From the NCBI GenBank assembly GCA_020199835.1, contig JAIVJV010000001.1, positions 372,001 to 436,000 on the forward strand: a stretch of 64,000 bases of DNA, read 5' to 3'. This document shows positions 40,792-49,422 of this stretch, in pieces (the stretch's first letter is position 1; every line of letters starts with the position of its first letter). The translations under genes were made by a program, and so were the position numbers. The notes beneath the pieces were generated by a model. The model was not told where the DNA came from and did no database searches. It saw only the letters and a program-made list of their open reading frames with translations. This stretch comes from Acidobacteriota bacterium (GTDB taxonomy: Bacteria > Acidobacteriota > Blastocatellia > Pyrinomonadales > Pyrinomonadaceae).

Positions 40792-42045
40792 ATGTCACTC
40801 AACGAACGCCAGATCACCGACCGCGAAATCAAAGCACTCCAGATCGCCGCCAAACATAAACTCACTCGTAAAGGGAACGTCTGGTTTGTTCCGTCACAAG
40901 CGGGAAAAGGCGAGTACGAGGTACGTCCCGATCCACAAGCGCCACGTTGCACTTGTCCCGACTACGAGTACAGAAACGCTCGTTGCAAGCATGTGCTCGC
41001 GGTTGAGTATGTTTTGATGCGCGAGCAAACCTCAGACGGGCAGACCGTGGTAACGGAGACGGTGAAGGTCACGCGCAAGACCTACACGCAGAACTGGACG
41101 GCGTACAACGAGGCTCAGACGCACGAAAAATCAGAGATGCAAGCCTACCTCTACGAGCTTTGCCGAAACTTGCCTGAGCCGATGCGCGAACGCGGGAAAG
41201 GTAGACCACCGCTATCGTTGCCTGATGTGATCTTCGCCAGCGTCACGAAGATCTACAGCACGATCTCCGGTCGTCGCTTTCAAACCGATCTACGCGAGGC
41301 GAAAGCGCGTGGCTATCTCGCACACTTGCCGCACTACAACTCAGTTTTCAAATACCTCGAATCGGAAGCCTTGACACCGTATCTCTATGAGTTGATCTCG
41401 CTCAGTGCTGCGCCGCTCAAAGCGGTTGAGACAGACTTCGCGGTGGATAGCTCAGGTTTTAGTACCGGACAGTTTGTACGCTGGTTAGACGTTAAGAACA
41501 GCACGAAAGAGGATCGCCGCCACTGGCTCAAACTTCACTTGATGGTAGGCACGAAGACAAACATCGTCACGAGCGTTGAAGTGAGCGATGGATTCGCGCA
41601 CGACTATCCGTTTTTCAAAGGCTTGGTGGATCGCACGGCTGATGCTGGATTCAAACTGAGAGAGGTAAGCGCGGACAAGGGCTATCTCGGTGCCGACAAC
41701 ATGCTGGCGACGTTGCGGCGCGGCGCGATCCCGTATATCCCGTTTAAGACAAACTCCGTGGCCCAATCAGGTTGGGAACCGAAATCGCAACTATGGACTC
41801 GCATGTTTCATTTTTATAGCTTGAACCGTGCAGAGTTTCTACAGCACTATCACAAACGCTCAAACGTCGAAACGACCTTTCACATGATTAAGTCAAAGTT
41901 TGGTCAACGCTTGCGGAGTCGGACGCTCACAGCGCAAGTGAATGAGGCTTTGTGTAAGGTCTTATGCCATAACCTCTGCGTTGTGCTGCAATCTGTCCAT
42001 GAGCTAGGGCTTGAGACTGACTTTGAGGTAGCGCACAGCGTTTGA
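40792..42045 (+). CDS. Transposase with N-terminal SWIM zinc finger and DDE domain
   Basis: This 417-residue transposase has a SWIM zinc finger (C53-T-C55 then C65-K-H67) followed by an IS4/IS5-like DDE domain. The catalytic acids lie in FAVDSSGFS, VSADKGYLGADN and VETTFHMIKSKFG. The frame is intact and has an AAGGGA ribosome-binding site. A decayed copy of its 3' end lies at 37045-37193. Clear terminal inverted repeats were not found; only a 7-bp CCGACAG (40697) and CTGTCGG (42066) match flanks it. Confidence 0.88.
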   Translation: MSLNERQITDREIKALQIAAKHKLTRKGNVWFVPSQAGKGEYEVRPDPQAPRCTCPDYEYRNARCKHVLAVEYVLMREQTSDGQTVVTETVKVTRKTYTQNWTAYNEAQTHEKSEMQAYLYELCRNLPEPMRERGKGRPPLSLPDVIFASVTKIYSTISGRRFQTDLREAKARGYLAHLPHYNSVFKYLESEALTPYLYELISLSAAPLKAVETDFAVDSSGFSTGQFVRWLDVKNSTKEDRRHWLKLHLMVGTKTNIVTSVEVSDGFAHDYPFFKGLVDRTADAGFKLREVSADKGYLGADNMLATLRRGAIPYIPFKTNSVAQSGWEPKSQLWTRMFHFYSLNRAEFLQHYHKRSNVETTFHMIKSKFGQRLRSRTLTAQVNEALCKVLCHNLCVVLQSVHELGLETDFEVAHSV

Positions 42046-42170
42046 GAGGGGTACAGGTAGCGCCGCTGTCGGATAGGTCTTTAAACTTCACGACCTGCCG
42101 TGATACATTCCACGCCTGATTCACAGGCTCTACGCAGTTCGTCTATCCCACATCCTCCGAGGAACGGCGC

Positions 42171-43232
42171 ATGGCTAATTACAAGGAAGTAGACGAAACA
42201 CTCTCATTAGTTAAAGACTTTGCAACCACCGAACAGATTCAAGACCTTCTCCGCACACGCAGGGAAAGCGTGCGGATCACCGGAGAGAACAAAGACCAAA
42301 TAGTTGATCGCAATCTACGCGACGCGATTGATAGTCGGGCTATCGATATTGAGAAGGTATTTGACCTCATTAGAGATGCGGAGGAAAACGGTGCCCAACA
42401 CATCTTCTTTTACAAGGCAAAGTCTCGGGCTATCGCAGATGCCTTAGCATTTGAGAACGTGGCTCCGCGAATGTTTGGCACGAATTGGAAGAAGAAGCTA
42501 GACGAAGATTTTCCCCAAATCAAACTTAAGCCGAATGACTTTAAGATAAGCGACTTCCGACAGCTCGAAAACAAACCAAAGGATTGGATTCTAAAAGTCT
42601 ACGGACAAACGATTATCGAGAAACTGACTACGGAACAGGAACCTGAAGGAACAACAGCTCTATGGCGCAAATTCAAATACGAGTCTTTACGGATAGTCCT
42701 AATGGCACGTTGGAATAGCCCCGACTTGTTGGAAATCCGCGTACAGCGGGACACGTCGCGCAGACGGGTTGAAGGCTGGCATGATATTGTTTGGGAGAAG
42801 CTAACTCCCAGCGTCATGCGACGGCAATTTGACCCGTGGCCACTCTCGAAGATTATGGCGAATGTGATAAACAGACAGGCGAAGAATAAGACTTTGTACA
42901 ATTTTAGGGGAGCTAAACTCGGAGACGGAATTGGCAACCACGCAACCTTTGAGACTGACACAGAGACCGGCAATCTGTTTGCCAGTAATGAGATGACACA
43001 GTCCCTAGAGAGTCTCGCGACAAAGCACGATCCTGAGGGATTAGTCGTTACATGGTTTCCCCAAAAGAACGACACTCCGTCAAAGGAAATGCGAACTCTA
43101 TTAGGAATAAAGCAGCTTGAAAGGATGCGTAACTTTGTGGGCGAGATTAGCAACGAGATAATAGTACCGGCACATTGCCTCGCCAGAGATTTAGACTATG
43201 TCACAGCGCAACTACGAAGCTTTAGCAAATGA
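42171..43232 (+). CDS. Unknown 353-aa protein, first gene of a three-gene island operon
   Basis: I do not recognise this protein. It has a helical N terminus (about 1-100, DETLSLVKDFATTEQIQDLL), a mixed middle (WILKVYGQTIIEKLTTEQ and LRIVLMARWNSPDLLEIRVQRD), and a C-terminal region with TWFPQKNDTPS. No signal peptide or membrane segment is seen, so it is probably cytosolic. GAGGA lies seven bases before the ATG. Its stop overlaps the next gene (ATGA). Base composition is A+T-richer than flanking genes. A sensor or nucleic-acid-binding role is only a guess. Confidence 0.6.
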   Translation: MANYKEVDETLSLVKDFATTEQIQDLLRTRRESVRITGENKDQIVDRNLRDAIDSRAIDIEKVFDLIRDAEENGAQHIFFYKAKSRAIADALAFENVAPRMFGTNWKKKLDEDFPQIKLKPNDFKISDFRQLENKPKDWILKVYGQTIIEKLTTEQEPEGTTALWRKFKYESLRIVLMARWNSPDLLEIRVQRDTSRRRVEGWHDIVWEKLTPSVMRRQFDPWPLSKIMANVINRQAKNKTLYNFRGAKLGDGIGNHATFETDTETGNLFASNEMTQSLESLATKHDPEGLVVTWFPQKNDTPSKEMRTLLGIKQLERMRNFVGEISNEIIVPAHCLARDLDYVTAQLRSFSK

Positions 43233-43570
43233 ATATCAAGGCTTTAGCAAAGGAACACCCTGAGAGTAGGGAGGTACTACGCAAACTCGAATCGCTGCTC
43301 AAAAAGCATCGGCCCGGAAGTGTAATAACACCGAAAGAACTCGCTAGGAATGTTCCAGTTGATGCCAAGGCCTTGTCGGATGCGCTGACTCTTCTGATTG
43401 ATGCGGGCGTGCTTCGACAGGTCTATAAAGTGACTACGCCAAGCGGTGTTTTAACCGAAGAAGAGTTCGATGACCCTCGCCAAATACCTGAACAGCTCTC
43501 CGACATGTGGGAACATCATTTTGATACCGCTGAATCCGATATTGTCCCGGTCTTTAAGAGAGTGGCTTAA
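43229..43570 (+). CDS. Small winged-helix-like protein, second gene of the island operon
   Basis: This 113-residue protein has a helical N terminus and a likely winged-helix segment (VITPKELARNVPVDAKALSD then LLIDAGVLRQVYKV, about 32-75). The C-terminal half is acidic (TEEEFDDPRQIPE). The ATG overlaps the stop of the first gene by four bases, and its stop is followed immediately by the ATG of the third gene. It may regulate the operon or bridge the other two proteins; this is inference from layout. Confidence 0.55.
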   Translation: MNIKALAKEHPESREVLRKLESLLKKHRPGSVITPKELARNVPVDAKALSDALTLLIDAGVLRQVYKVTTPSGVLTEEEFDDPRQIPEQLSDMWEHHFDTAESDIVPVFKRVA

Positions 43571-44080
43571 ATGCCCGACGAGTCTTTAATAGCTCGCGTC
43601 AACGAGCTTGAACTGCAACTCCATGAACTGCGTCAAATTCGAGTCAAAGATGCTCAGAGACTATTTGATGAGCAAGATGCGCGAGTCGCCCGTGAGACCA
43701 TACGTGAGTTGAAACTGGAAAAGGCTCAATTGGAATTAGCGCTCGAAAAAGCCAAAGGACAAATTGAGAAAATGCAGCAGGCCCCTAAATGGTTATTACC
43801 AGTGGGTGTAGGTTTCGGCTTACTCACTTTCGTATTTCTGATGGCCATTGTTTTTCTGTCTATGGCTGGACGCGATCCGTCCCGGAACGGCAAATTTGCT
43901 TTACTTGGAGTGATGGCATTCGGAGCTGCCTTTGCTTCTGCGACGTGGATCGGTAACGCGGTTATGACGGGCGAGATAAAATCGATGGAAGGCCAGAACC
44001 CTCTTACCGTCAGCGCAACGGGAGGGTTTGCCATATTCCTCTTAGTATTCGTCCTTGGTTACTGGTTCTACATCTACTGA
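43571..44080 (+). CDS. Coiled-coil protein with three membrane segments, third gene of the island operon
   Basis: This 169-residue protein has an N-terminal coiled coil (about 5-72, heptads such as LELQLHELRQIRVKDAQRLF) followed by three hydrophobic segments (about 75-97, 109-130 and 146-169). The C terminus is YWFYIY. It starts directly after the winged-helix gene. A soluble helical head on a small multi-TM tail is a common layout for membrane-disrupting effectors of bacterial immune systems, but no such role has been shown here. Confidence 0.6.
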   Translation: MPDESLIARVNELELQLHELRQIRVKDAQRLFDEQDARVARETIRELKLEKAQLELALEKAKGQIEKMQQAPKWLLPVGVGFGLLTFVFLMAIVFLSMAGRDPSRNGKFALLGVMAFGAAFASATWIGNAVMTGEIKSMEGQNPLTVSATGGFAIFLLVFVLGYWFYIY

Positions 44081-44147
44081 TCCACTTCAAGCGGCCCGCG
44101 ATCAATCCAGTCAATCTGATTTTTTGTGACAGCGATGACGGTTTTAG

Positions 44148-44184
44148 CTTTAATCACCATTAAAAAGGCAAAGCCTCAAACCAC
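44148..44184. repeat. Right 37-bp direct repeat (possible att site)
   Basis: Match to 37881-37917: 27 identical 3' bases and three mismatches in the loop of a conserved TTTAAT/ATTAAA dyad. It is followed by ACATAATCTCTATTATCGG, a dyad with a six-base centre that loosely recalls a dif-like XerCD site. The gap 44081-44248 holds nothing else. Confidence 0.8.
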
Positions 44185-44248
44185 ATAATCTCTATTATCG
44201 GACGCGGAGTGTTTAGCGTGAGACTTCGGCTCTGTCGGGCGTAGGCGT

Positions 44249-45151
44249 CTATCCAGCGTTCCGTTTCCCTTCCGCGTGTAGCTTTAGCAGTCTCAAGAAC
44301 GCCGCCGCCGCAGGCGAAAAACTCGCGCCACGGCGATGAGCTGCCCACAGTGTGCGCGTGTGACTCAAACCTCGCACCGGCACACTCACGAGCACTCCAC
44401 GCTCCAACTCCTCCCGCACGCACATGCGCGGCACAAACGCCAGCCCCACACGTTTCTGTACGAATCGTTTGATCGTCTCAATCGTGGCGAGCTCAAGCGT
44501 GATGTTCAATGGCGTGTGCTGGCGCGCGAACGCTTCAATTACTTTCACGCGCGATCCGGATTTCACGTTATGTGCGATGAACGACTCGCTTCCGAGTTCC
44601 TTAATTTTTACTGACGCGCGCCCGGCAAGCGGATGTTTCGGACTCATGATCAGCGCGAGCTCGTCTTTCAACACGGGAAACGCTTCAATATCGCGGTCTT
44701 CTGGTTCAGAAGCCATCAGGGCAAAGTCGACGTTGCGATCGAGCACCTCGCGTGGCAAGTGACTCGACACGTGACGAAAGATTTCGACTTTCACTTCCGG
44801 ATGCCGCTCGCGAAAGGTCAGGATCAGCTCCGGTAACAAGTAGAGCGTAGTGCTCTCGTTTGCGCCGACGCGCACGCGTCCCTTCTTCAGGCTCTGCATT
44901 TCCGTAATCGCCTGACCGACCTGATCGCGCAGGGCGAGAATGCGTTGCGCGTAGTCGTACACGACTTGTCCGGCTTCGGTGAGCACGGGCATTTTCTGGG
45001 TGCGATCGAGCAGCGGCAGACCGATCTCTTCTTCCAAGCGGCGAATCGCGATGCTTACCGCAGGCTGCGTGCGAAACACCTTGTCTGCTGCTTTCGAGAA
45101 GCTCTTTTCCTCGACTACTTTCGAGAAGTATTCCAGTTGGGCCATCTCCAT
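44249..45151 (-). CDS. LysR-family transcription regulator
   Basis: This 300-residue regulator has an N-terminal winged HTH (about 3-62, LEYFSKVVEEKSFSKAADKV and TQPAVSIAIRRLEEEIG) and a periplasmic-binding-like effector domain (about 90-295), with KKGRVRVGANESTTLYLLPE opening the co-inducer fold. It is divergent from the gene at 45221, which LysR proteins often control; the 69-bp gap could hold its operator. Effector is unknown. It is the first core gene right of the island. Confidence 0.9.
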   Translation of the reverse strand: MEMAQLEYFSKVVEEKSFSKAADKVFRTQPAVSIAIRRLEEEIGLPLLDRTQKMPVLTEAGQVVYDYAQRILALRDQVGQAITEMQSLKKGRVRVGANESTTLYLLPELILTFRERHPEVKVEIFRHVSSHLPREVLDRNVDFALMASEPEDRDIEAFPVLKDELALIMSPKHPLAGRASVKIKELGSESFIAHNVKSGSRVKVIEAFARQHTPLNITLELATIETIKRFVQKRVGLAFVPRMCVREELERGVLVSVPVRGLSHTRTLWAAHRRGASFSPAAAAFLRLLKLHAEGKRNAG

Positions 45152-45220
45152 GCGCTGATTATAACGAGATTGGACCCCGCTTGACCCATCAGTCGCGTTC
45201 TTCTAAAGTGACGGATTCTT

Positions 45221-45772
45221 ATGGCCATACGCATTGAAAACCAGTACGAGGGTCCTTTGCCGAAAGGCGCGTTGCAACAGCTCGAGGACGCCTTCGACAG
45301 CCTTCCAAGAGAACATACACGCGGTATCGAACGCATCAGGCTCGTGCCGTTCATCACCGAACCGCGCATTCGCGGACAGTTTCAGGCTACCGAACTGCCC
45401 GGGCTTTATCATCCGCGGCAGGGTCCGAAAGGCGCCTGGCTGGAGATCGCGGTCAACGTCCTTTTAACTCCCGACAAGCCGTTTCATAAACGCATAGTTC
45501 CGCGGCTCTCGTTCAAAGGTAATATCGTCGCGCTGGTGTTTTCGCTGGTCGGTCAGCACTACCACTTCACTCTCAAGCACTCGCTCAAGAAGACGCAGCT
45601 TGAACCTGCGATCCGGCAATACACGGAGAAACATTTGAAGGCATGGAACGAGAAGAAACACAGTTTCCGCGCGCGCCTCTTCAAACCTCTGCAACCGACC
45701 TTTGAGCGGTGGGCCAAGTCGTTACAGAAACGCGCGGCGGCGGAAAAGAAGAAAAGCGTCGCGTCGAAGTGA
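45221..45772 (+). CDS. Conserved hypothetical protein, 183 aa
   Basis: I do not recognise this protein. It has a mixed alpha/beta N-terminal half (PREHTRGIERIRLVPFITEPRI) with a loop GLYHPRQGPKGAWLEIAVNVLL, a hydrophobic strand (GNIVALVFSLVGQHYHF) and a strongly basic helical C terminus ending AAAEKKKSVASK. It is divergent from the LysR gene and ends one base before parB in the opposite direction. Confidence 0.55.
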   Translation: MAIRIENQYEGPLPKGALQQLEDAFDSLPREHTRGIERIRLVPFITEPRIRGQFQATELPGLYHPRQGPKGAWLEIAVNVLLTPDKPFHKRIVPRLSFKGNIVALVFSLVGQHYHFTLKHSLKKTQLEPAIRQYTEKHLKAWNEKKHSFRARLFKPLQPTFERWAKSLQKRAAAEKKKSVASK

Positions 45773-45773
45773 A

Positions 45774-46619
45774 TTAATCCGTGGCGGGTTCGTCGTCGAT
45801 CTCGTCCGCGACTGCTCTGAGAATAAGCGCCACCTCAGCGTCGCTCACCTGTGAGGCTTTGAAACGCACTTCGATATTGAAGTCTTTCTCTGGCGAGGCG
45901 TATTTAAACGTGTAAGGCTTCGCTTCTGGGACAACTCGTGGTCCCATTTCCTGGCGCCGCACTTCCCTCGCGTCATCACGTTTCAACCCACGCGTCGCAA
46001 TCTCTTTCGCAAACCGGCGCATGGAGTCATCGTCAGGCTGACGCACGATCTGGAGTAAGACAGATTTAGCGGATATTTCCGCGTCCCGGCATACCTGGCG
46101 AACGTCGCCAGGGATTTTCGCGATTGCGAGTGCTTCGGTGACGGTCGTTCGGCTCTTGCCGACCTTGCGCGCCACGTCGTCGTGCGTGTACCCGAACTTG
46201 TCGCAAAGCGCGAGCAACCCATCAGCTTCTTCCCAAACTGTCAGATCCTTGCGCTGCATGTTTTCAATCAGCGCGATCTCCGCCACCGTGCCGTCGTCAA
46301 CTTCCATCTCAACACACGGCACTTCCTTCAACCCCGCGCGTTGCGCCGAACGCCAGCGCCGCTCACCAGCGATGATCATCCAGCGCCCCGTCAACCGATT
46401 CGGTTTGACGAGCAACGGCTCGAGCACGCCCTTCTCCGCAATCGAGGCTGTCAACTCCGTCAAGTCGCCAAACTCAGTGCGCGGCTGCTCCGGATTGGGA
46501 TCCAGTTTGTCCACCGCTATCATGCGACCCACCTGCTGCGGCCGGTGTTGCGACAACTCCTCAACGTAATGAGAATCGTGTCGCATCTGCAGTCCTGTCG
46601 GCAGTCCTCTTTTAGACAC
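45774..46619 (-). CDS. parB: ParB-family partition protein
   Basis: This 281-residue protein has the ParB N-terminal domain (AVDKLDPNPEQPRTEF and IIAGERRWRSAQRAGL, the nucleotide-binding/CTPase part) and a helix-turn-helix (GYTHDDVARKVGKSRTTVTEAL, about 155-180). It binds parS centromere sites and loads with ParA for chromosome segregation. It starts with GTG overlapping the parA stop by eight bases. The C-terminal part lacks a typical Leu-zipper but is rich in charged residues. No parS palindrome was seen in the window. Confidence 0.92.
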   Translation of the reverse strand: MSKRGLPTGLQMRHDSHYVEELSQHRPQQVGRMIAVDKLDPNPEQPRTEFGDLTELTASIAEKGVLEPLLVKPNRLTGRWMIIAGERRWRSAQRAGLKEVPCVEMEVDDGTVAEIALIENMQRKDLTVWEEADGLLALCDKFGYTHDDVARKVGKSRTTVTEALAIAKIPGDVRQVCRDAEISAKSVLLQIVRQPDDDSMRRFAKEIATRGLKRDDAREVRRQEMGPRVVPEAKPYTFKYASPEKDFNIEVRFKASQVSDAEVALILRAVADEIDDEPATD

Positions 46620-47376
46620 GGTTGATTACCTCTTCACAAAGTTTTCCGTACTCAATTGCCCCGGATGAATTGGGCGCAAAACTAAAAATCGACTCTTTGT
46701 AAGCCGGCGACTCCTCGAGCCTGACACTCTTGGTGATCACCGTGTCGAACAACTTCGAACCAAACACTTTCCGAATCTGTTCGTGAACCTCACGCGCGAG
46801 CGTCGTGCGTTTGTCATGCAAAGTGACGAGCACACCCAGCAGTTCGAGATTCGGGTTGGGCCGAGCTTTCACTTTTTCGATCGTCTCGAGCAGATCGTCT
46901 GTGCCTTCGAGCGCGAAGTACGACGACTGGATCGGAATCAGCACGTGCGTTGCTGCAACGAGCGCGTTGACAGTGATCAGTCCCAGTGTCGGCGGCGTAT
47001 CGATCACGATAACTTCATAATGCTCGCGGAACGGTTCGAGTCGATCTTTCAATCGAAACGGCGCGTCGAAATCACCGACGAGTTTTGATTCGAGTTTCGC
47101 AAGATTGATTCGCGCGGGAACGACGGCCAGGTTTTCGACCGGCGTCGCATACACCGACTCTTCCACCGGCGCCTCTCCATCCATCATCAACTCGTAGATG
47201 GATCTCTCAACGGTAAGTGGATCGAGAAAAGAGATCGAACTGTTGGCCTGAGGATCGAGGTCGAGAAGCAGGACGCGTTTTCCCTTACGGGCAAAAGCGG
47301 CAGCAAGATTGATCGCGGTAGTGGTCTTACCTACCCCGCCTTTTTGATTGGCGATGGCAATTACCATTCGCTGCAC
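46612..47376 (-). CDS. parA: ParA-family ATPase (Soj)
   Basis: This 254-residue ATPase has the deviant Walker A KGGVGKTT, the switch region DLDPQANSS, and VIDTPPTLGLITVNAL as Walker B. It works with ParB in chromosome or replicon partition. The start is GTG at 47376 or ATG at 47367 (MVIAIANQKGG), neither with a clear ribosome-binding site. It is co-oriented with parB and overlaps it. The gene lies 38 bp from the DUF151 gene. Confidence 0.92.
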   Translation of the reverse strand: MQRMVIAIANQKGGVGKTTTAINLAAAFARKGKRVLLLDLDPQANSSISFLDPLTVERSIYELMMDGEAPVEESVYATPVENLAVVPARINLAKLESKLVGDFDAPFRLKDRLEPFREHYEVIVIDTPPTLGLITVNALVAATHVLIPIQSSYFALEGTDDLLETIEKVKARPNPNLELLGVLVTLHDKRTTLAREVHEQIRKVFGSKLFDTVITKSVRLEESPAYKESIFSFAPNSSGAIEYGKLCEEVINRV

Positions 47377-47414
47377 AGGGGTAATCTAGCGCTCCAGGGG
47401 TTTCATCATAACTG

Positions 47415-47906
47415 CTACATCGGCAGATCGCCGGCTTCGCCGATGACGTCGGGCCATTCCTCTTCACTACCGGATAACTCACCCTCTTCGCTCTCTTCGG
47501 TCGGCAGAGTGTTGCGCGAAGCTTTGATCACTTCCATATCAACGTAGATGGGACAATCAGCACGCAGCGCGAGCGCGATCGCATCCGAAGGCCGCGAATC
47601 CAGCACCATGCGCTCGCCTTCACTGTTGCGCATTTCAATTACTGCAAAAAACGTGTTGTCACGCAGACTTGTTACGACAACTCTTTCAACGCGAACACCG
47701 AGTTCCACGATCAAATTCCGCAGCAGGTCATGTGTCATCGGCCGCGGCGGCGCAATCTTCTCGATTTCTAAAGCGATGGCATTGGCCTCGTAGGCGCCGA
47801 CCCAAATCGGGAGCATCGTCTCACTCTGAACGTCTTTCAGAATGATGATCGGAGTTCCGCTGTTCGGATCCATCATCAGTGCTCGGATCTTTACCTCGAT
47901 TTCCAT
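47415..47906 (-). CDS. Bifunctional nuclease domain (DUF151) protein
   Basis: This 163-residue protein has the BFN/DUF151 domain (about 1-135) with MEIEVKIRALMMDPNSGTPI, PIWVGAYEANAIALEIEKI, and a typical SRPSDAIALALRADCPIYVD motif. The tail is acidic. Family members have reported DNase/RNase activity but biological role is unclear. It lies directly after miaB on the same strand, and the two may be cotranscribed. Confidence 0.9.
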   Translation of the reverse strand: MEIEVKIRALMMDPNSGTPIIILKDVQSETMLPIWVGAYEANAIALEIEKIAPPRPMTHDLLRNLIVELGVRVERVVVTSLRDNTFFAVIEMRNSEGERMVLDSRPSDAIALALRADCPIYVDMEVIKASRNTLPTEESEEGELSGSEEEWPDVIGEAGDLPM

Positions 47907-47920
47907 AAAAGCAGTACCCC

Positions 47921-49273
47921 TTACTCTACCGCTGAACGATTTACTAACGCTCCGTACAGGCTGTTTGTCTTGGCGGCGGTCACTGTGACGTTGACGATCT
48001 CGCCTTCAAGACTGCGATCTCCGGCAAAGTTAACGACCTTGTTGCACGTAGAGTGCCCTGAAAGATCGTGTTCAGAACGGGTGCTCTGTTTTTCCACGAG
48101 CACCTGCAAAGTTCGACCGACGTACGACCGGTAAATGCGCTCCTGGGTTTTGCGCTGCGCTTCTTCAAGCGCAAGAAATCGGGCGGTCTTCTCCTTCTCG
48201 GGCACTGTGTCCGTGAAGTTTGCGGCAGGCGTTCCTGCACGCTTCGAATACTTGAAAATGTAAATGCTGTCGTACTCGCACTGCCTGACGAGATCGAGTG
48301 TCTGGCAAAAGTCTTCGTCCGTTTCGCCCGGAAACCCGACGATGATGTCGCTCGTCAGTGCCAGACGGCGGCTGGAACTCTTGATGCGTTCGATGCGTTG
48401 CCAGTAATCGTTGCGTGTATGGCCGCGGCGCATTAGTTTGAGAATACGATCGCTGCCTGATTGCACGGGCAGATGAATCCAGTCACAAAGATTCGGGTTC
48501 TCGTCAATGGCCGTCACGATGTCAGGGTGAAAATCCCGCGGAAAGGACGTCGTAAACTTGATGCGCGGCATTCCGGTCGCGGCGACTGCGCGCAACAAGC
48601 GGCAAAACGGTGTCGCGCCTTTAAAGCCTTCAAGGCCATCATCGACGCGCGGCCGGTAGCTGTTCACGTTCTGACCGATGAGCTGGATTTCCTTGTAACC
48701 GAGTGCCTGAAGATTCTTTACTTCGGCGACGATCTCACTGGCCGGACGGCTGCGTTCGCGGCCTCGAGAGTAAGGCACGATGCAGAACGAACAAAACTTG
48801 TTGCAGCCTTCGATGATTGGAATGAACGCGACGTGCGGCGAGTGTCGTTCAGCAGGTGAAACGTCCCACGAATCAGTTTCGCCGCGTTCGTCAAGATCGA
48901 GCAGCTTGCGTTCGCCGCCTCGTGCACGTTCGATCAATAACGGAATGCGATCGGTGGCGCGAGTGCCGATCACCATATCGACTGAGGGCGCGTGATCGAA
49001 AACAGAAGCGCCTTCGAGTTGCGCCACGCAACCCATCACCCCGACCAGAACATCCTGCTTGCCCGAGCGTGCAGCACGCACTTCACCGATCCGCGTGTAG
49101 ACTTTTCGTTCCGCCTTTTCGCGTACGGAGCAGGTATTGAGCAGGACCACGTCTGCTTCATCGACGGAGTCGCAGAGGTCGTAACCGGAGCTGCGCAAAC
49201 CCGTGGCTGCGCGTTCCGTATCGGCAACGTTCATCTGGCAGCCAAAGGTCTCGATGTAAACTCGTGGCTTCAT
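47921..49273 (-). CDS. miaB: tRNA-2-methylthio-N6-dimethylallyladenosine synthase
   Basis: This radical SAM methylthiotransferase adds the methylthio group to i6A37 of tRNAs. The N-terminal UPF0004 domain carries cluster Cys in GCQMN, TCSVRE and GCVAQ; the radical SAM cluster is CNKFCSFC (IIEGCNKFCSFCIVPYSRGRERSR), and the C-terminal TRAM domain follows (HDLSGHSTCNKVVNF). The ATG at 49273 (MKPRVYIETFGCQMN) fits the family; a TTG start 69 bases upstream is possible. Divergent from ssb by 149 bp. Confidence 0.94.
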   Translation of the reverse strand: MKPRVYIETFGCQMNVADTERAATGLRSSGYDLCDSVDEADVVLLNTCSVREKAERKVYTRIGEVRAARSGKQDVLVGVMGCVAQLEGASVFDHAPSVDMVIGTRATDRIPLLIERARGGERKLLDLDERGETDSWDVSPAERHSPHVAFIPIIEGCNKFCSFCIVPYSRGRERSRPASEIVAEVKNLQALGYKEIQLIGQNVNSYRPRVDDGLEGFKGATPFCRLLRAVAATGMPRIKFTTSFPRDFHPDIVTAIDENPNLCDWIHLPVQSGSDRILKLMRRGHTRNDYWQRIERIKSSSRRLALTSDIIVGFPGETDEDFCQTLDLVRQCEYDSIYIFKYSKRAGTPAANFTDTVPEKEKTARFLALEEAQRKTQERIYRSYVGRTLQVLVEKQSTRSEHDLSGHSTCNKVVNFAGDRSLEGEIVNVTVTAAKTNSLYGALVNRSAVE

Positions 49274-49422
49274 CGTTTCGAACCGTGTGGTAACGGCGGA
49301 CAGTCTATCAGAAATCATTTGCCGAGATAAATCACGTTTCAAAATGGCAGTTGCTTGATTCTTCGATGCCGCGCTTGTAGTATCGCGAATGTTCGTAATC
49401 CCAGTAAACAGAAAGGCTCCTC

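Larger units (their letters stand above)
37881..44184. mobile_element. 6.3-kb segment bounded by direct repeats (candidate genomic island)
   Basis: Near-identical 37-bp direct repeats enclose a segment whose genes are visibly more A+T-rich than the flanks. They include orphan small genes, an HTH-ImmA/IrrE gene, an intact transposase and an unknown three-gene operon. No integrase or relaxase is visible, so movement would need an enzyme supplied elsewhere. The status as a mobile element is inferred. Confidence 0.55.

Noticed and set aside
40674..42072. Assignment of exact insertion sequence ends from CCGACAG/CTGTCGG
   Set aside because: Only seven bases match, with no target duplication, so chance is likely.
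44194..44206. 13-bp TTATCGGACGCGG shared with 50755-50763 region near the dnaE stop
   Set aside because: A match of this length is expected by chance in 64 kb and the contexts differ.
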